From NCBI GenBank assembly GCA_002336975.1, contig DDFA01000116.1, positions 1 through 37,388 on the forward strand: 37,388 nucleotides of DNA. Direction: 5' to 3'. Position 1 is the first letter of the stretch, and each line of letters begins with the position of its first letter. Source of the stretch: Phyllobacteriaceae bacterium UBA1940. Its GTDB lineage: Bacteria > Pseudomonadota > Alphaproteobacteria > Rhizobiales > Rhizobiaceae. Of the stretch, positions 26,051 to 33,434 are shown one piece after another. The translations under genes and the position numbers were made by a program. Below the pieces are notes generated by a model. That model did not search any database. It had not been told where the DNA came from and worked only from the letters and a program-made list of their open reading frames with translations.

Positions 26051-27313
26051 CTAACCGGCATATCGCTGAAAAATCAACGACGCATTGGTGCCGCCGAAAC
26101 CGAATGAATTGGACAGCACCGTGTTGATCTCGCGCTTGCGCGGCTTGTGCGGCACCAGATCGATCGGCGTTTCGACCGATGGATTGTCCAGATTGATGGT
26201 CGGCGGCGCGATCTGGTCGCGGATCGCCAGAATGGAAAAAATCGCTTCGGCGGCGCCGGCGGCGCCCAGAAGATGGCCGATCGAGGACTTGGTCGACGAC
26301 ATCGACACTTTCGACGCCGCGTCGCCGAGCAGCCGCTCGACGGCGGCCAGTTCGATCGTGTCGGCCATGGTCGAGGTGCCGTGTGCGTTGATATAGTCGA
26401 GGTCCGACGCCGACAGTCCGGCGCGCTTCAGCGCCGCCGCCATCGAGCGGAACGCCCCGTCGCCATCTTCGGCCGGCGCGGTGATGTGGTAGGCGTCGCC
26501 CGACATGCCGTAGCCGGTCCATTCGGCGTAGATCCTGGCGCCGCGCGCCTTGGCGTGTTCGAGTTCCTCGAGCACCACCACGCCCGCGCCCTCGCCCATC
26601 ACGAAACCGTCGCGGTCGCGATCATAGGGACGCGAGGCCTTTTCCGGTTCGTCGTTGCGGTCGGTCGACAGCGCCCGGCAGGCGGCGAAGCCGGCGATCG
26701 ACAGCCGGGTGATCGGCGATTCGGTGCCGCCGGCCACCATCACGTCGGCGTCGCCCAGCATGACGATCCGCGCCGCGTCGCCGATGGCGTGGGCGCCGGT
26801 CGAACAGGCGGTGACGACCGAATGGTTGGGACCCTTCAAGCCGTGGCGGATCGACACCTGGCCCGATGCCAGATTGATGATGGAGCCGGGAATGAAGAAG
26901 GGGCTGATGCGGCGCGGACCGCGCTCGTTGAGGATCAGCGCGTTTTCGGCGATGCTCTCGATGCCGCCGATGCCGCAGCCGATCATCACGCCGGTCGAAT
27001 TGCGCTCGGCGTCGGTCGCCGGCTTCCAGCCCGAATCAGCCAGCGCCTCGTCGGCGGCGGCGATGGCGTAGAGGATGAAATCGCCGATCTTGCGCTGCTC
27101 CTTGGGCTCCAGGAACGCGTCGGGATTGAAGGTGCCGTCGCTGCCGTCGCCACGCGGAATGGCGCAGGCGATCTTGCACGGCAAATCGGCGACGTCGAAC
27201 GTCTCGATCCGCTTCGCCGCGCTTTTTCCAGCAAGGATTTGTCGCCAGCCGTGATCGGCCCCGACGCCAAACGGCGACAGAAGACCGATGCCGGTGACTA
27301 CAACGCGCCTCAT
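26051..27313 (-). CDS. fabF: 3-oxoacyl-ACP synthase II
   Basis: A 420-residue KAS II condensing enzyme that elongates acyl-ACP with malonyl-ACP in type II fatty acid synthesis. The Cys-His-His triad is intact: Cys170 in TACSTGAHA, His311 in NAHGTSTMADTIEL and His347 in SSIGHLLGAAGA, with NSFGFGGTNASL near the end. MRRVVVTGIGLLSPFG is the usual start. The gene follows acpP by 64 bases in which a strong hairpin lies, and mltG follows it after 121 bases. Confidence 0.97.
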   Translation of the reverse strand: MRRVVVTGIGLLSPFGVGADHGWRQILAGKSAAKRIETFDVADLPCKIACAIPRGDGSDGTFNPDAFLEPKEQRKIGDFILYAIAAADEALADSGWKPATDAERNSTGVMIGCGIGGIESIAENALILNERGPRRISPFFIPGSIINLASGQVSIRHGLKGPNHSVVTACSTGAHAIGDAARIVMLGDADVMVAGGTESPITRLSIAGFAACRALSTDRNDEPEKASRPYDRDRDGFVMGEGAGVVVLEELEHAKARGARIYAEWTGYGMSGDAYHITAPAEDGDGAFRSMAAALKRAGLSASDLDYINAHGTSTMADTIELAAVERLLGDAASKVSMSSTKSSIGHLLGAAGAAEAIFSILAIRDQIAPPTINLDNPSVETPIDLVPHKPRKREINTVLSNSFGFGGTNASLIFQRYAG

Positions 27314-27342
27314 CGGATGCTCGCTTGATGCAGGTTGCAGGT

Positions 27343-27368
27343 GGCGCGACGCGTCAGCGCGTCGCGCC
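27343..27368 (-). promoter_or_regulatory. Strong stem-loop between acpP and fabF
   Basis: GGCGCGACGCG (27343-27353) pairs perfectly with CGCGTCGCGCC (27358-27368) around a four-base loop. No T-run follows on the minus strand, so it is not a standard terminator. It could be an RNA-stability or attenuation element that lets acpP be expressed more than fabF. Confidence 0.5.
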
Positions 27369-27377
27369 GGCCGGGCC

Positions 27378-27614
27378 TCAGGCCGAGGCCTTGTCGATAT
27401 ACTTCACCGCGTCGCCGACGGTGAGGATGGTCTCGGCCGCGTCATCGGGAATCTCGACGCCGAATTCTTCTTCGAACGCCATGACGAGTTCGACCGTGTC
27501 GAGGCTGTCTGCACCGAGATCGTCAATGAAGCTCGCACCTTCGGTAACCTTGTCGGCGTCGACGCCAAGATGTTCGACCACGATCTTCTTCACGCGTTCT
27601 GCGGTATCGCTCAT
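27378..27614 (-). CDS. acpP: Acyl carrier protein
   Basis: A 78-residue acidic carrier of fatty acid intermediates. Ser37 in [18 protein letters not shown] is the 4'-phosphopantetheine site. The helix pattern and length are standard; the Rhizobiales start [18 protein letters not shown] is recognisable. AGGACAG lies upstream of ATG 27614. The gene seems to be set apart from its neighbours: a terminator downstream of fabG, a candidate promoter 36-64 bases upstream, and a stem-loop downstream before fabF. ACP is among the most abundant proteins, so separate high expression makes sense. Confidence 0.97.
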   Translation of the reverse strand: MSDTAERVKKIVVEHLGVDADKVTEGASFIDDLGADSLDTVELVMAFEEEFGVEIPDDAAETILTVGDAVKYIDKASA

Positions 27615-27649
27615 GGGGTCTGTCCTCGTCTTGTCACTGTGTTGGAACT

Positions 27650-27678
27650 TCGTTAGCGACCCGATTGCCGCTAATCAA
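27650..27678 (-). promoter_or_regulatory. Candidate acpP promoter
   Basis: On the minus strand TTGATT (27678-27673) and TAACGA (27655-27650) are separated by 17 bases. A start about seven bases on would give a leader of roughly 30 bases before the acpP ATG. Predicted by eye only. Confidence 0.35.
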
Positions 27679-27747
27679 GCTGAAAACTAGTCCGGGCGCG
27701 GCCGCCGATATGGCCTGATCCGCGCCCTTGGAAGGCGGCATTACACG

Positions 27748-27769
27748 AAAAGCCCCGGCGCTCCAAGGC
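27748..27769 (-). terminator. Intrinsic terminator after fabG
   Basis: On the minus strand GCCTTGG pairs with CCGGGGC (two G-U pairs) around AGCG and is followed by TTTT. It lies 14 bases beyond the fabG stop, so fabD-fabG transcripts can end before acpP. Confidence 0.6.
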
Positions 27770-27782
27770 GAAAACGCGCAAG

Positions 27783-28520
27783 TCAGATCATCGCCATGCC
27801 GCCATTCACATGTATGGTCTGGCCGGTGACGTAGGAGGCTTCCGGCGACGCCAGATAGAGCACCGCCGACGCCACTTCGTCGCCCGTGCCCATGCGTTTC
27901 ATCGGAATCGCCCCCATGATGGCGTCTTTCTGCTTGTCGTTGAGCTTTCCGGTCATGGCGGACTCGATGAAGCCCGGCGCGACGCAGTTGACCGTCACGT
28001 TGCGGCTGGCGATCTCCTGCGCCAGCGACTTCGAAAACCCGATCATGCCGGCCTTCGAGGCGCAGTAATTGGCCTGTCCCGGATTGCCGGTGACGCCGAC
28101 CACCGAGGTGATGTTGACGATGCGGCCCCAGCGGCGGCGCATCATCGGATGGGTCAGTTCGCGCGTCAGCCGGAAGACGGCGGTCAGATTGACCTCGATC
28201 ACCGCGTCCCAGTCGGCGTCGGACATGCGCACGAACAGGCCGTCGCGGGTGACGCCGGCATTGTTGACCAGGATGTCGACGCCCTCGAGATCGGCCTCGG
28301 CCCTGGCGCCGAGGTCCTTGACCGCGTCACGGTCGCCCAGATCGGCCGGAAACAGCTTGACCCGGTCGCCAAGATCGGCGGCGAGCGCCTCGAGCTTCTC
28401 GACGCGGGTGCCGTGCAGGCCAACCGTCGCGCCGCGCCCATGCAGCATGCGGGCGATCGCCTCGCCTATGCCGCCGGACGCGCCGGTGACGAGCGCCTTT
28501 TTGCCGGTCAGGTCAAACAT
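27783..28520 (-). CDS. fabG: 3-oxoacyl-ACP reductase
   Basis: A 245-residue SDR that reduces 3-oxoacyl-ACP with NADPH in fatty acid elongation. TGASGGIG at 12-19 is the cofactor loop, NNAG follows at 86-89, and the catalytic set is Ser139, Tyr152 and Lys156 (YCASK). TVNCVAPGFIESAMT and the closing YVTGQTIHVNGGMAMI are typical of FabG itself. I chose ATG 28520 (MFDLTGKKALV) because GGAGACG lies seven bases upstream; an in-frame start four codons earlier would bury that site. It follows fabD after 48 bases and is closed by a terminator before acpP. Confidence 0.95.
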   Translation of the reverse strand: MFDLTGKKALVTGASGGIGEAIARMLHGRGATVGLHGTRVEKLEALAADLGDRVKLFPADLGDRDAVKDLGARAEADLEGVDILVNNAGVTRDGLFVRMSDADWDAVIEVNLTAVFRLTRELTHPMMRRRWGRIVNITSVVGVTGNPGQANYCASKAGMIGFSKSLAQEIASRNVTVNCVAPGFIESAMTGKLNDKQKDAIMGAIPMKRMGTGDEVASAVLYLASPEASYVTGQTIHVNGGMAMI

Positions 28521-28568
28521 GGTCGTCTCCAAATCAGAGGATGCCGCCGTTGAGACGGCCCAAATTAT

Positions 28569-29513
28569 CTATTCGCCAAGCGCCTCGACGGCGTCGTCGA
28601 TGTCGGCGGGGCCGTTGACGGTCGCGGTGGCGATGTCCTTGTTGATGCGGCGCGCCAGCCCGGTCAGCACCTTGCCGGCGCCGATCTCATAAAGCGTGGC
28701 GATCTTGTTGGCGGCGAACCATTCGACCGTCTCGCGCCAGCGCACGCGCCCGGTCACCTGCTCGACCAGCCGTCTTGCGATCTCGTCGGCATTGGTCAGC
28801 GGCTTGACCAGCACGTTCGAGACCACCGGCACGACCGGCGGATGTTTGGCGACGCCGGCCAGCGCCTCGCGCATCGTTTCGGCCGCCGGCGCCATCAGGG
28901 CGCTGTGGAACGGGGCCGACACCTGCAGCATCAGCGCCCGCTTGGCGCCCTTTTCGGTGCAGATGCGCGCGGCGTGCTCGACGGCGGGCTTGGCGCCTGA
29001 AATCACCAACTGGCCGCCGCCATTGTCGTTGGCGATCTGGCACACCGATCCAACCGCGGCTTCAGCGCAGGCGTCCTCGACCGCGGTGATGTCGAGCCCG
29101 ATGATCGCCGCCATCGCGCCCTCGCCCACCGGCACGGCCTTCTGCATCGCGTCGCCGCGGATGCGCAGCAGGCGCGCTGTGTCCGACAGCGACAGCATGC
29201 CCGCGGCGCAAAGCGCCGAATATTCGCCCAGCGAGTGGCCGGCGACATAGGCGACGTGGTCGGTGATGGTGACGCCGCGCTTTTCCAGCACCCGGATGAC
29301 GGCCATCGACACCGCCATCAGCGCCGGCTGGGCGTTGGCGGTCAGGGTCAGCGTCTCGTCCGGCCCCTCCCACATGATTTTCGACAGTTTCTGGCCAAGG
29401 GCCTCGTCGACCTCCTGGAAAACGGCGCGCGCCTCGGGATACGCGTCTGCAAGGTCCTTGCCCATGCCGACCGACTGGCTGCCCTGGCCCGGAAAGGTAA
29501 ATGCGACCGACAT
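28569..29513 (-). CDS. fabD: Malonyl-CoA:ACP transacylase
   Basis: A 314-residue enzyme that loads malonyl groups onto ACP. FPGQGSQ (7-13) is the oxyanion-side motif; the nucleophile is Ser94 in GHSLGEYSAL; and His203 in VSAPFHSALM completes the dyad. ATG 29513 (MSVAFTFPGQGSQ) is the standard start with GGAGAAG seven bases upstream. The frame is open for 60 more codons upstream, but that sequence crosses the divergent promoter region and is not MCAT-like. It heads the fabD-fabG unit and diverges from the LtaS-like gene across 196 bases. Confidence 0.96.
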   Translation of the reverse strand: MSVAFTFPGQGSQSVGMGKDLADAYPEARAVFQEVDEALGQKLSKIMWEGPDETLTLTANAQPALMAVSMAVIRVLEKRGVTITDHVAYVAGHSLGEYSALCAAGMLSLSDTARLLRIRGDAMQKAVPVGEGAMAAIIGLDITAVEDACAEAAVGSVCQIANDNGGGQLVISGAKPAVEHAARICTEKGAKRALMLQVSAPFHSALMAPAAETMREALAGVAKHPPVVPVVSNVLVKPLTNADEIARRLVEQVTGRVRWRETVEWFAANKIATLYEIGAGKVLTGLARRINKDIATATVNGPADIDDAVEALGE

Positions 29514-29610
29514 CGGCTTCTCCGCCTCGGAAATCGTGAAACCGAGCGTGTGGCGCACGCGCGACGCGGGTGTCAAGTGCGCCGGGCTGGACGCCTGCGC
29601 GTTGGAATAA

Positions 29611-29657
29611 TGTCGCATAGCGCAAATTTTTTTTGGGAACGACTTTTTTTTGCGACA
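29611..29657. promoter_or_regulatory. Paired T8 tracts in a hexamer inverted repeat, fabD/LtaS-like divergent promoter
   Basis: Two runs of eight T (29627-29634 and 29644-29651) start 17 bases apart and are bracketed by TGTCGC (29611-29616) and its complement GCGACA (29652-29657). The stretch is strikingly AT-rich for this genome. On the minus strand, downstream of it, TTGACA (29576-29571) could be the fabD -35, though its -10 is poor. Role unknown. Confidence 0.5.
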
Positions 29658-29709
29658 GTTCAATGACAGGGGCGTGACGCTCCGCCGTTTCAATCCATCA
29701 AGTCAGGCC

Positions 29710-31674
29710 ATGTCGCAACCGCGTGCACTTACCGTCGATCTGGGATCAACCCGCGCCGCCTCGGGGCGGTTTGGCCGCGCAACGCCCTATTGGCTGATCG
29801 CGCGCTCGCTGCTGGCAACGCTGCTGATCGCGGCCTTGCTGACATTTTTTGTCGAACTGATCGCGCGCGGCTCGTTTGCCGAGACAATGAAATTCCTCAG
29901 CGAACCGTTCCGGCCGGCCTTTGCGACGGTTCTGCTGTTCGCCATCGTCCTGCTCGGGTTCGATGCGCTCTTGGGGCGCGCGCATATGGGCGTCATGCTG
30001 CTGGCGCCGGTGGCGCTGGCGCTGGCGGCGACCGGTCAGCAGAAATCCTACTACCTCGGCGATCCGCTCTACCCGGCCGACTTCCTCTACGGCAGGCAGA
30101 TTCTTGAACTGCTGCCGCTGCTGGCCAAGGAACGGGTCGGAACGGCCATCCTGATCGTCGCCATCATCGCCGCGCTCGCCGTGCTTATTCCGCTGGCCTG
30201 GATGGGCTGGCGGCGGCGCATGCGCGTCATCAACCTGCGCGGCCGCGCGGTGCGCGCAGCGATCGCGATCCCGCTGATCGCAGCTTTCGCGTCGATCCTC
30301 GACTATTCGACGTTTTCGTGGACCCGCGACCGGCTGTGGATCAGCCCGATGATGTGGGACCAGAAGGAGAACTACGCCTTCAACGGCTTCACGCTCGCCT
30401 TCGCCATGAACGTGCCGCTGGCCAAGGTGACGGCGCCGGCCGGTTACAGCGAGGACGCGATCAGGACGGCCGGCGGCGGCCAGTTGGCGCCGATGGCGGT
30501 GCCCGAGGCGGAACCCGACATCATCGTGGTGATGAGCGAATCGTTTTGGGACCCGACCCGCCTGCCCGGCGTCTCCTTCAACGACGATCCGCTTGAAAAC
30601 ACCCGGCGCGTCCAGTCCGGCAATGTGTTCTCGCCAGAATTCGGCGGCATGACCGCCAATGTCGAGTTCGAGGCGCTATCGGGCTTTTCCAACGCGTTCC
30701 TGCCCTACGGCTCGATCCCCTATCAGCAATATGTGCGCGGTCAGGTGCCGTCGATGCCGTCATTCCTGAAGAATCAGGGCTATGAAACGGTCGCCATGCA
30801 TCCGTTCGAAGGCTGGTTCTGGAACCGCGAACACGTCTACAAATCCTTCGGCTTCGACCAGTTCCTGTCGATGGAGAAGCTGCCGAAGCTTCAGACGCGC
30901 GGCATGCTGGCGTCCGACGCCGCGCTGGTCGACCAGGTGATCAAGCGCGCCGAGCAGGCCGAAAAGCCGCTGTTCCTGTTTGCGGTGACGCTGCAAAATC
31001 ACGGCCCCTATGAACCGGGCCGCTACAAGGACGCGACCGTCAAGGTCGGCGGCGCCGTGGACGAATGGACGCGCGGCTCGGTCGCCACCTTCGCCCAGGG
31101 CATGGCCGATTCGGACCGCTCGCTGCAAAAACTGATTGACTGGGCCGGCAAGCGCCAGCGCCACACCGTCATCGCCTATTTCGGCGACCATCCGCCGCCT
31201 TTGGGACCGGCCTATGTCGGCACAGGCTTCCTGCCCGACAATGTCGCGCCGCGCTCCGGTCCGGCGGCTGAAATGAAGCGCGTGCGCGAGACGCCGCTTG
31301 TGGTCTGGTCCAACCGCAAGGGCCGCGCCGAGGACGTCGGCACGGTCAGCCCGCTCTACATTTCCTACCTGGTGCTGCGCCAGGCGGGCATCCAGCATCC
31401 GTATTACACCGGCATTTTAGGACGGCTGCACGACGCCTATCCGGTGGTCGACAGGCAGCTGCTGATCGCCAGCGACGGCTCGGAGACCCGCGACTGGAGC
31501 CGGGCCAAGAAGATCGATCCGCTGATCGAGAAACAGCGCCTGATGCAATACGACATCCTGTTCGGCGACCGTTACGGGGAAAGGCGCTATTTCCCGAAAC
31601 GAACGGTGATGGGACCTTTGATCGCGGCGCCGGCGGCCTTTCCCGTCTTGATCTCGCCTCGAAACCCTGTATAA
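29710..31674 (+). CDS. LtaS/OpgB-type membrane phosphoglycerol transferase-like protein
   Basis: A 654-residue protein with about five N-terminal membrane spans (roughly 28-210) and a large periplasmic alkaline-phosphatase-fold domain. The catalytic set of the lipoteichoic-acid-synthase/phosphoglycerol-transferase group is recognisable: Glu277 (VVMSESFWD), the nucleophile Thr315 (FGGMTANVEFE), His431 (LQNHGPYE) and Asp493-His494 (FGDHPPP). Spacing is close to S. aureus LtaS (Glu255, Thr300, Asp475, His476). In Gram-negatives such enzymes add phosphoglycerol to periplasmic glucans or related polymers; cyclic beta-1,2-glucan is a plausible acceptor in Rhizobiales, but this is inference. ATG 29710 was chosen because it precedes the first span. 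Its stop codon overlaps the likely rpsF promoter. Confidence 0.85.
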   Translation: MSQPRALTVDLGSTRAASGRFGRATPYWLIARSLLATLLIAALLTFFVELIARGSFAETMKFLSEPFRPAFATVLLFAIVLLGFDALLGRAHMGVMLLAPVALALAATGQQKSYYLGDPLYPADFLYGRQILELLPLLAKERVGTAILIVAIIAALAVLIPLAWMGWRRRMRVINLRGRAVRAAIAIPLIAAFASILDYSTFSWTRDRLWISPMMWDQKENYAFNGFTLAFAMNVPLAKVTAPAGYSEDAIRTAGGGQLAPMAVPEAEPDIIVVMSESFWDPTRLPGVSFNDDPLENTRRVQSGNVFSPEFGGMTANVEFEALSGFSNAFLPYGSIPYQQYVRGQVPSMPSFLKNQGYETVAMHPFEGWFWNREHVYKSFGFDQFLSMEKLPKLQTRGMLASDAALVDQVIKRAEQAEKPLFLFAVTLQNHGPYEPGRYKDATVKVGGAVDEWTRGSVATFAQGMADSDRSLQKLIDWAGKRQRHTVIAYFGDHPPPLGPAYVGTGFLPDNVAPRSGPAAEMKRVRETPLVVWSNRKGRAEDVGTVSPLYISYLVLRQAGIQHPYYTGILGRLHDAYPVVDRQLLIASDGSETRDWSRAKKIDPLIEKQRLMQYDILFGDRYGERRYFPKRTVMGPLIAAPAAFPVLISPRNPV

Positions 31675-31675
31675 G
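31648..31675 (+). promoter_or_regulatory. Candidate promoter of the rpsF-rpsR-rplI operon
   Basis: TTGATC (31648-31653) and TATAAG (31670-31675) are spaced by 16 bases, close to the alphaproteobacterial housekeeping pattern. The -10 overlaps the TAA stop of the LtaS-like gene. It would give a leader of about 185 bases. Confidence 0.5.
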
Positions 31676-31681
31676 CGCGCG

Positions 31682-31869
31682 CATTCCGCTGGTCCGAATG
31701 GGGGCTGAACGGAGGGCCGGGCTCGTCCCGTTGTGGAGCGATAGCGCTTCCGCCTCCCGTGTCTCCGCTCTCGACCGTCTCCTACCGCGCCTTTCCTGGC
31801 CCTTTTGGGCCTAGAGAAGTCGCAGAGGCTTAGCTTCGGCACAGCGGGGAACGAAGAAAGGCAAAGAAC
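31682..31869 (+). other. Long 5' leader before rpsF
   Basis: About 188 untranslated bases containing small stem-loops such as GGAGCG/CGCTTCC (31735-31751) and GGCCC-TTTT-GGGCC near 31798-31811. Many bacteria autoregulate this operon with an S6:S18-binding leader; I could not match that motif with confidence. Confidence 0.35.
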
Positions 31870-32313
31870 ATGGCATTGTACGAACACGTGTTTTTGGCCC
31901 GGCAGGACCTCTCGCCGCAGCAGATCGACGCCCTTGTGGAACAGTACAAGGAAGTCCTCACCGCTGGCGGCGGCTCGGTTGGCCGCGTCGAAAACTGGGG
32001 GCTGAAGTCCCTCACCTACCGCGTCAAGAAGAACCGCAAGGCTTACTACACCCTGATGGACATCACCGCGCCGGCAGCCGCCGTCAAGGAGATGGAGCGT
32101 CAGATGGGCCTGTCGGAAGACGTGCTGCGCTTCATGACCATCAAGGTCGAACAGCATGAAGAAGGCCAGTCGGCCATGCTGCAGAAGCGCGAACGCGACG
32201 ACCGCCCCGAGCGTGGCGATCGCGGCGACCGTCCGCAGCGCAGCTTTGGCGACCGTGACCGCGGCGACCGCGGCGCGCCCCGCCGTCGCGACAACCAGGA
32301 AGGAGGCGAATAA
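31870..32313 (+). CDS. rpsF: 30S ribosomal protein S6
   Basis: A 147-residue S6, which pairs with S18 on the 30S platform. [35 protein letters not shown] and [20 protein letters not shown] are the standard fold (about 1-97). Beyond it is a low-complexity, highly charged tail (105-147) rich in Arg, Asp and Gly with repeated RGD, as in other alphaproteobacterial S6. The gene begins a ribosomal operon and its stop shares one base with the rpsR start (TAATG). AAGGCAAAGAAC precedes the ATG. Confidence 0.97.
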   Translation: MALYEHVFLARQDLSPQQIDALVEQYKEVLTAGGGSVGRVENWGLKSLTYRVKKNRKAYYTLMDITAPAAAVKEMERQMGLSEDVLRFMTIKVEQHEEGQSAMLQKRERDDRPERGDRGDRPQRSFGDRDRGDRGAPRRRDNQEGGE

Positions 32314-32567
32314 TGGCCCCTGAGATCGTTTCGGCCGCCCCCGCGCGGCGTCCGTTCAACCGCCGCCGCAAGACCTGCCCGTTCTCCGGCCCGAATGCGC
32401 CGCGCATCGACTACAAGGACGTGCGTCTGCTGCAGCGTTATATCTCCGAACGCGGCAAGATCGTGCCTTCGCGCATCACCGCCGTCTCGCAGAAGAAGCA
32501 GCGCGAACTCGCCCAGGCGATCAAGCGCGCCCGCTTCCTCGCCCTGCTGCCCTACGTGGTTCGCTAA
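32313..32567 (+). CDS. rpsR: 30S ribosomal protein S18
   Basis: An 84-residue S18. [11 protein letters not shown] (16-26) with its conserved Cys, [51 protein letters not shown] is the complete family core. Ribosome site AAGGAGG is inside the end of rpsF, and the ATG overlaps the rpsF stop by one base, giving equal coupling of the S6:S18 pair. Confidence 0.97.
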   Translation: MAPEIVSAAPARRPFNRRRKTCPFSGPNAPRIDYKDVRLLQRYISERGKIVPSRITAVSQKKQRELAQAIKRARFLALLPYVVR

Positions 32568-32577
32568 GTTTTCGGAC

Positions 32578-32597
32578 GCGGGCGGCTCGCCGCCCGC
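32578..32597 (+). other. GC-rich stem-loop just after rpsR
   Basis: GCGGGCGG (32578-32585) pairs with CCGCCCGC (32590-32597) around CTCG, ten bases after the rpsR stop. No T-run follows, so it is more likely a processing or stability element than a terminator. The 207-base rpsR-rplI gap holds no gene. Confidence 0.45.
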
Positions 32598-32774
32598 TCC
32601 CCTCGCTGCGACGGGCGCAGCCGAGGTCCTCAAAATCCCGAGTTGGGCAGGTTCCGCACTGGCGGGAGCGCCCTAACTGCCACCAGGCAGGACAGCGATC
32701 CGGGCGAAGCGCCCATTTGCTCCCTGCCTTTCAGACAATGATTCAACCGCTTGCGGTTCTGAAAGGACAAGATC

Positions 32775-33356
32775 ATGGAAGTCATTCTTCTCGAACGCAT
32801 TTCGCGCCTCGGCCAGATGGGCGAAACCGTCAAGGTTCGCGACGGCTACGCACGCAACTTCCTGCTGCCGCAGGGCAAGGCGCTGCGCGCCAACGACGCC
32901 AACAAGAAGAAGTTCGAAGGCCAGCGCGCCCAGCTCGAAGCCCGCAACCTCGAGCGCAAGTCCGAAGCCCAGAAGATCGCCGACCTGCTTGACGGCAAGG
33001 CCTTCGTGGTCGTCCGTTCGGCCGGCGAAACCGGCCAGCTCTACGGTTCGGTGTCGACCCGCGACATCGCCGATCTGGTGACGGCGGAAGGTTTCTCGGT
33101 CGGCCGCAACCAGGTCGAGCTCAACCAGCCGATCAAGACCATCGGCCTGACCAATGTGGCGATTTCGCTGCATCCGGAAGTCGAGGTGACGATCACGCTC
33201 AACATCGCCCGTTCGCCGGACGAAGCCGAGCGCCAGGCCAAGGGCGAGACGCTGACGACCGCCGAGGCGATCTACGGCGAAGACATCAACGAAAACGCCC
33301 GCCCGGACGCGTTCTTCGATCCCAATGCCGAAGAAGGCGAAGAAGACGCCGGCTGA
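32775..33356 (+). CDS. rplI: 50S ribosomal protein L9
   Basis: A 193-residue L9 that bridges the L1 stalk region through a long central helix. [36 protein letters not shown] is the N-terminal rRNA-binding domain. The connecting helix (about 40-75) and C-terminal domain (to about 150, ending [14 protein letters not shown]) are standard. A further 40 acidic residues ending EEGEEDAG form the extension usual in Rhizobiales. GAAAGGAC precedes the ATG. A strong terminator lies 23 bases after the stop. Confidence 0.97.
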   Translation: MEVILLERISRLGQMGETVKVRDGYARNFLLPQGKALRANDANKKKFEGQRAQLEARNLERKSEAQKIADLLDGKAFVVVRSAGETGQLYGSVSTRDIADLVTAEGFSVGRNQVELNQPIKTIGLTNVAISLHPEVEVTITLNIARSPDEAERQAKGETLTTAEAIYGEDINENARPDAFFDPNAEEGEEDAG

Positions 33357-33379
33357 TTTCAGCTGGTCTGAACATACTC

Positions 33380-33414
33380 AAGGCCCGGATGGCGACATCC
33401 GGGCCTTTTGTTTG
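33380..33414 (+). terminator. Intrinsic terminator of the rpsF-rpsR-rplI operon
   Basis: A 12-pair stem: AAGGCCCGGATG (33380-33391) with CATCCGGGCCTT (33396-33407), loop GCGA, followed by TTGTTTG. It stands between rplI and the convergent exoD gene and may serve both. Confidence 0.88.
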
Positions 33415-33434
33415 TCCGGTTTGGCGGGGTATCG

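Noticed and set aside
29514..29693. A 60-residue N-terminal extension of FabD
   Set aside because: The extension runs through the T8 tracts and divergent promoter, is basic and unlike MCAT, and the internal ATG has a good ribosome site.
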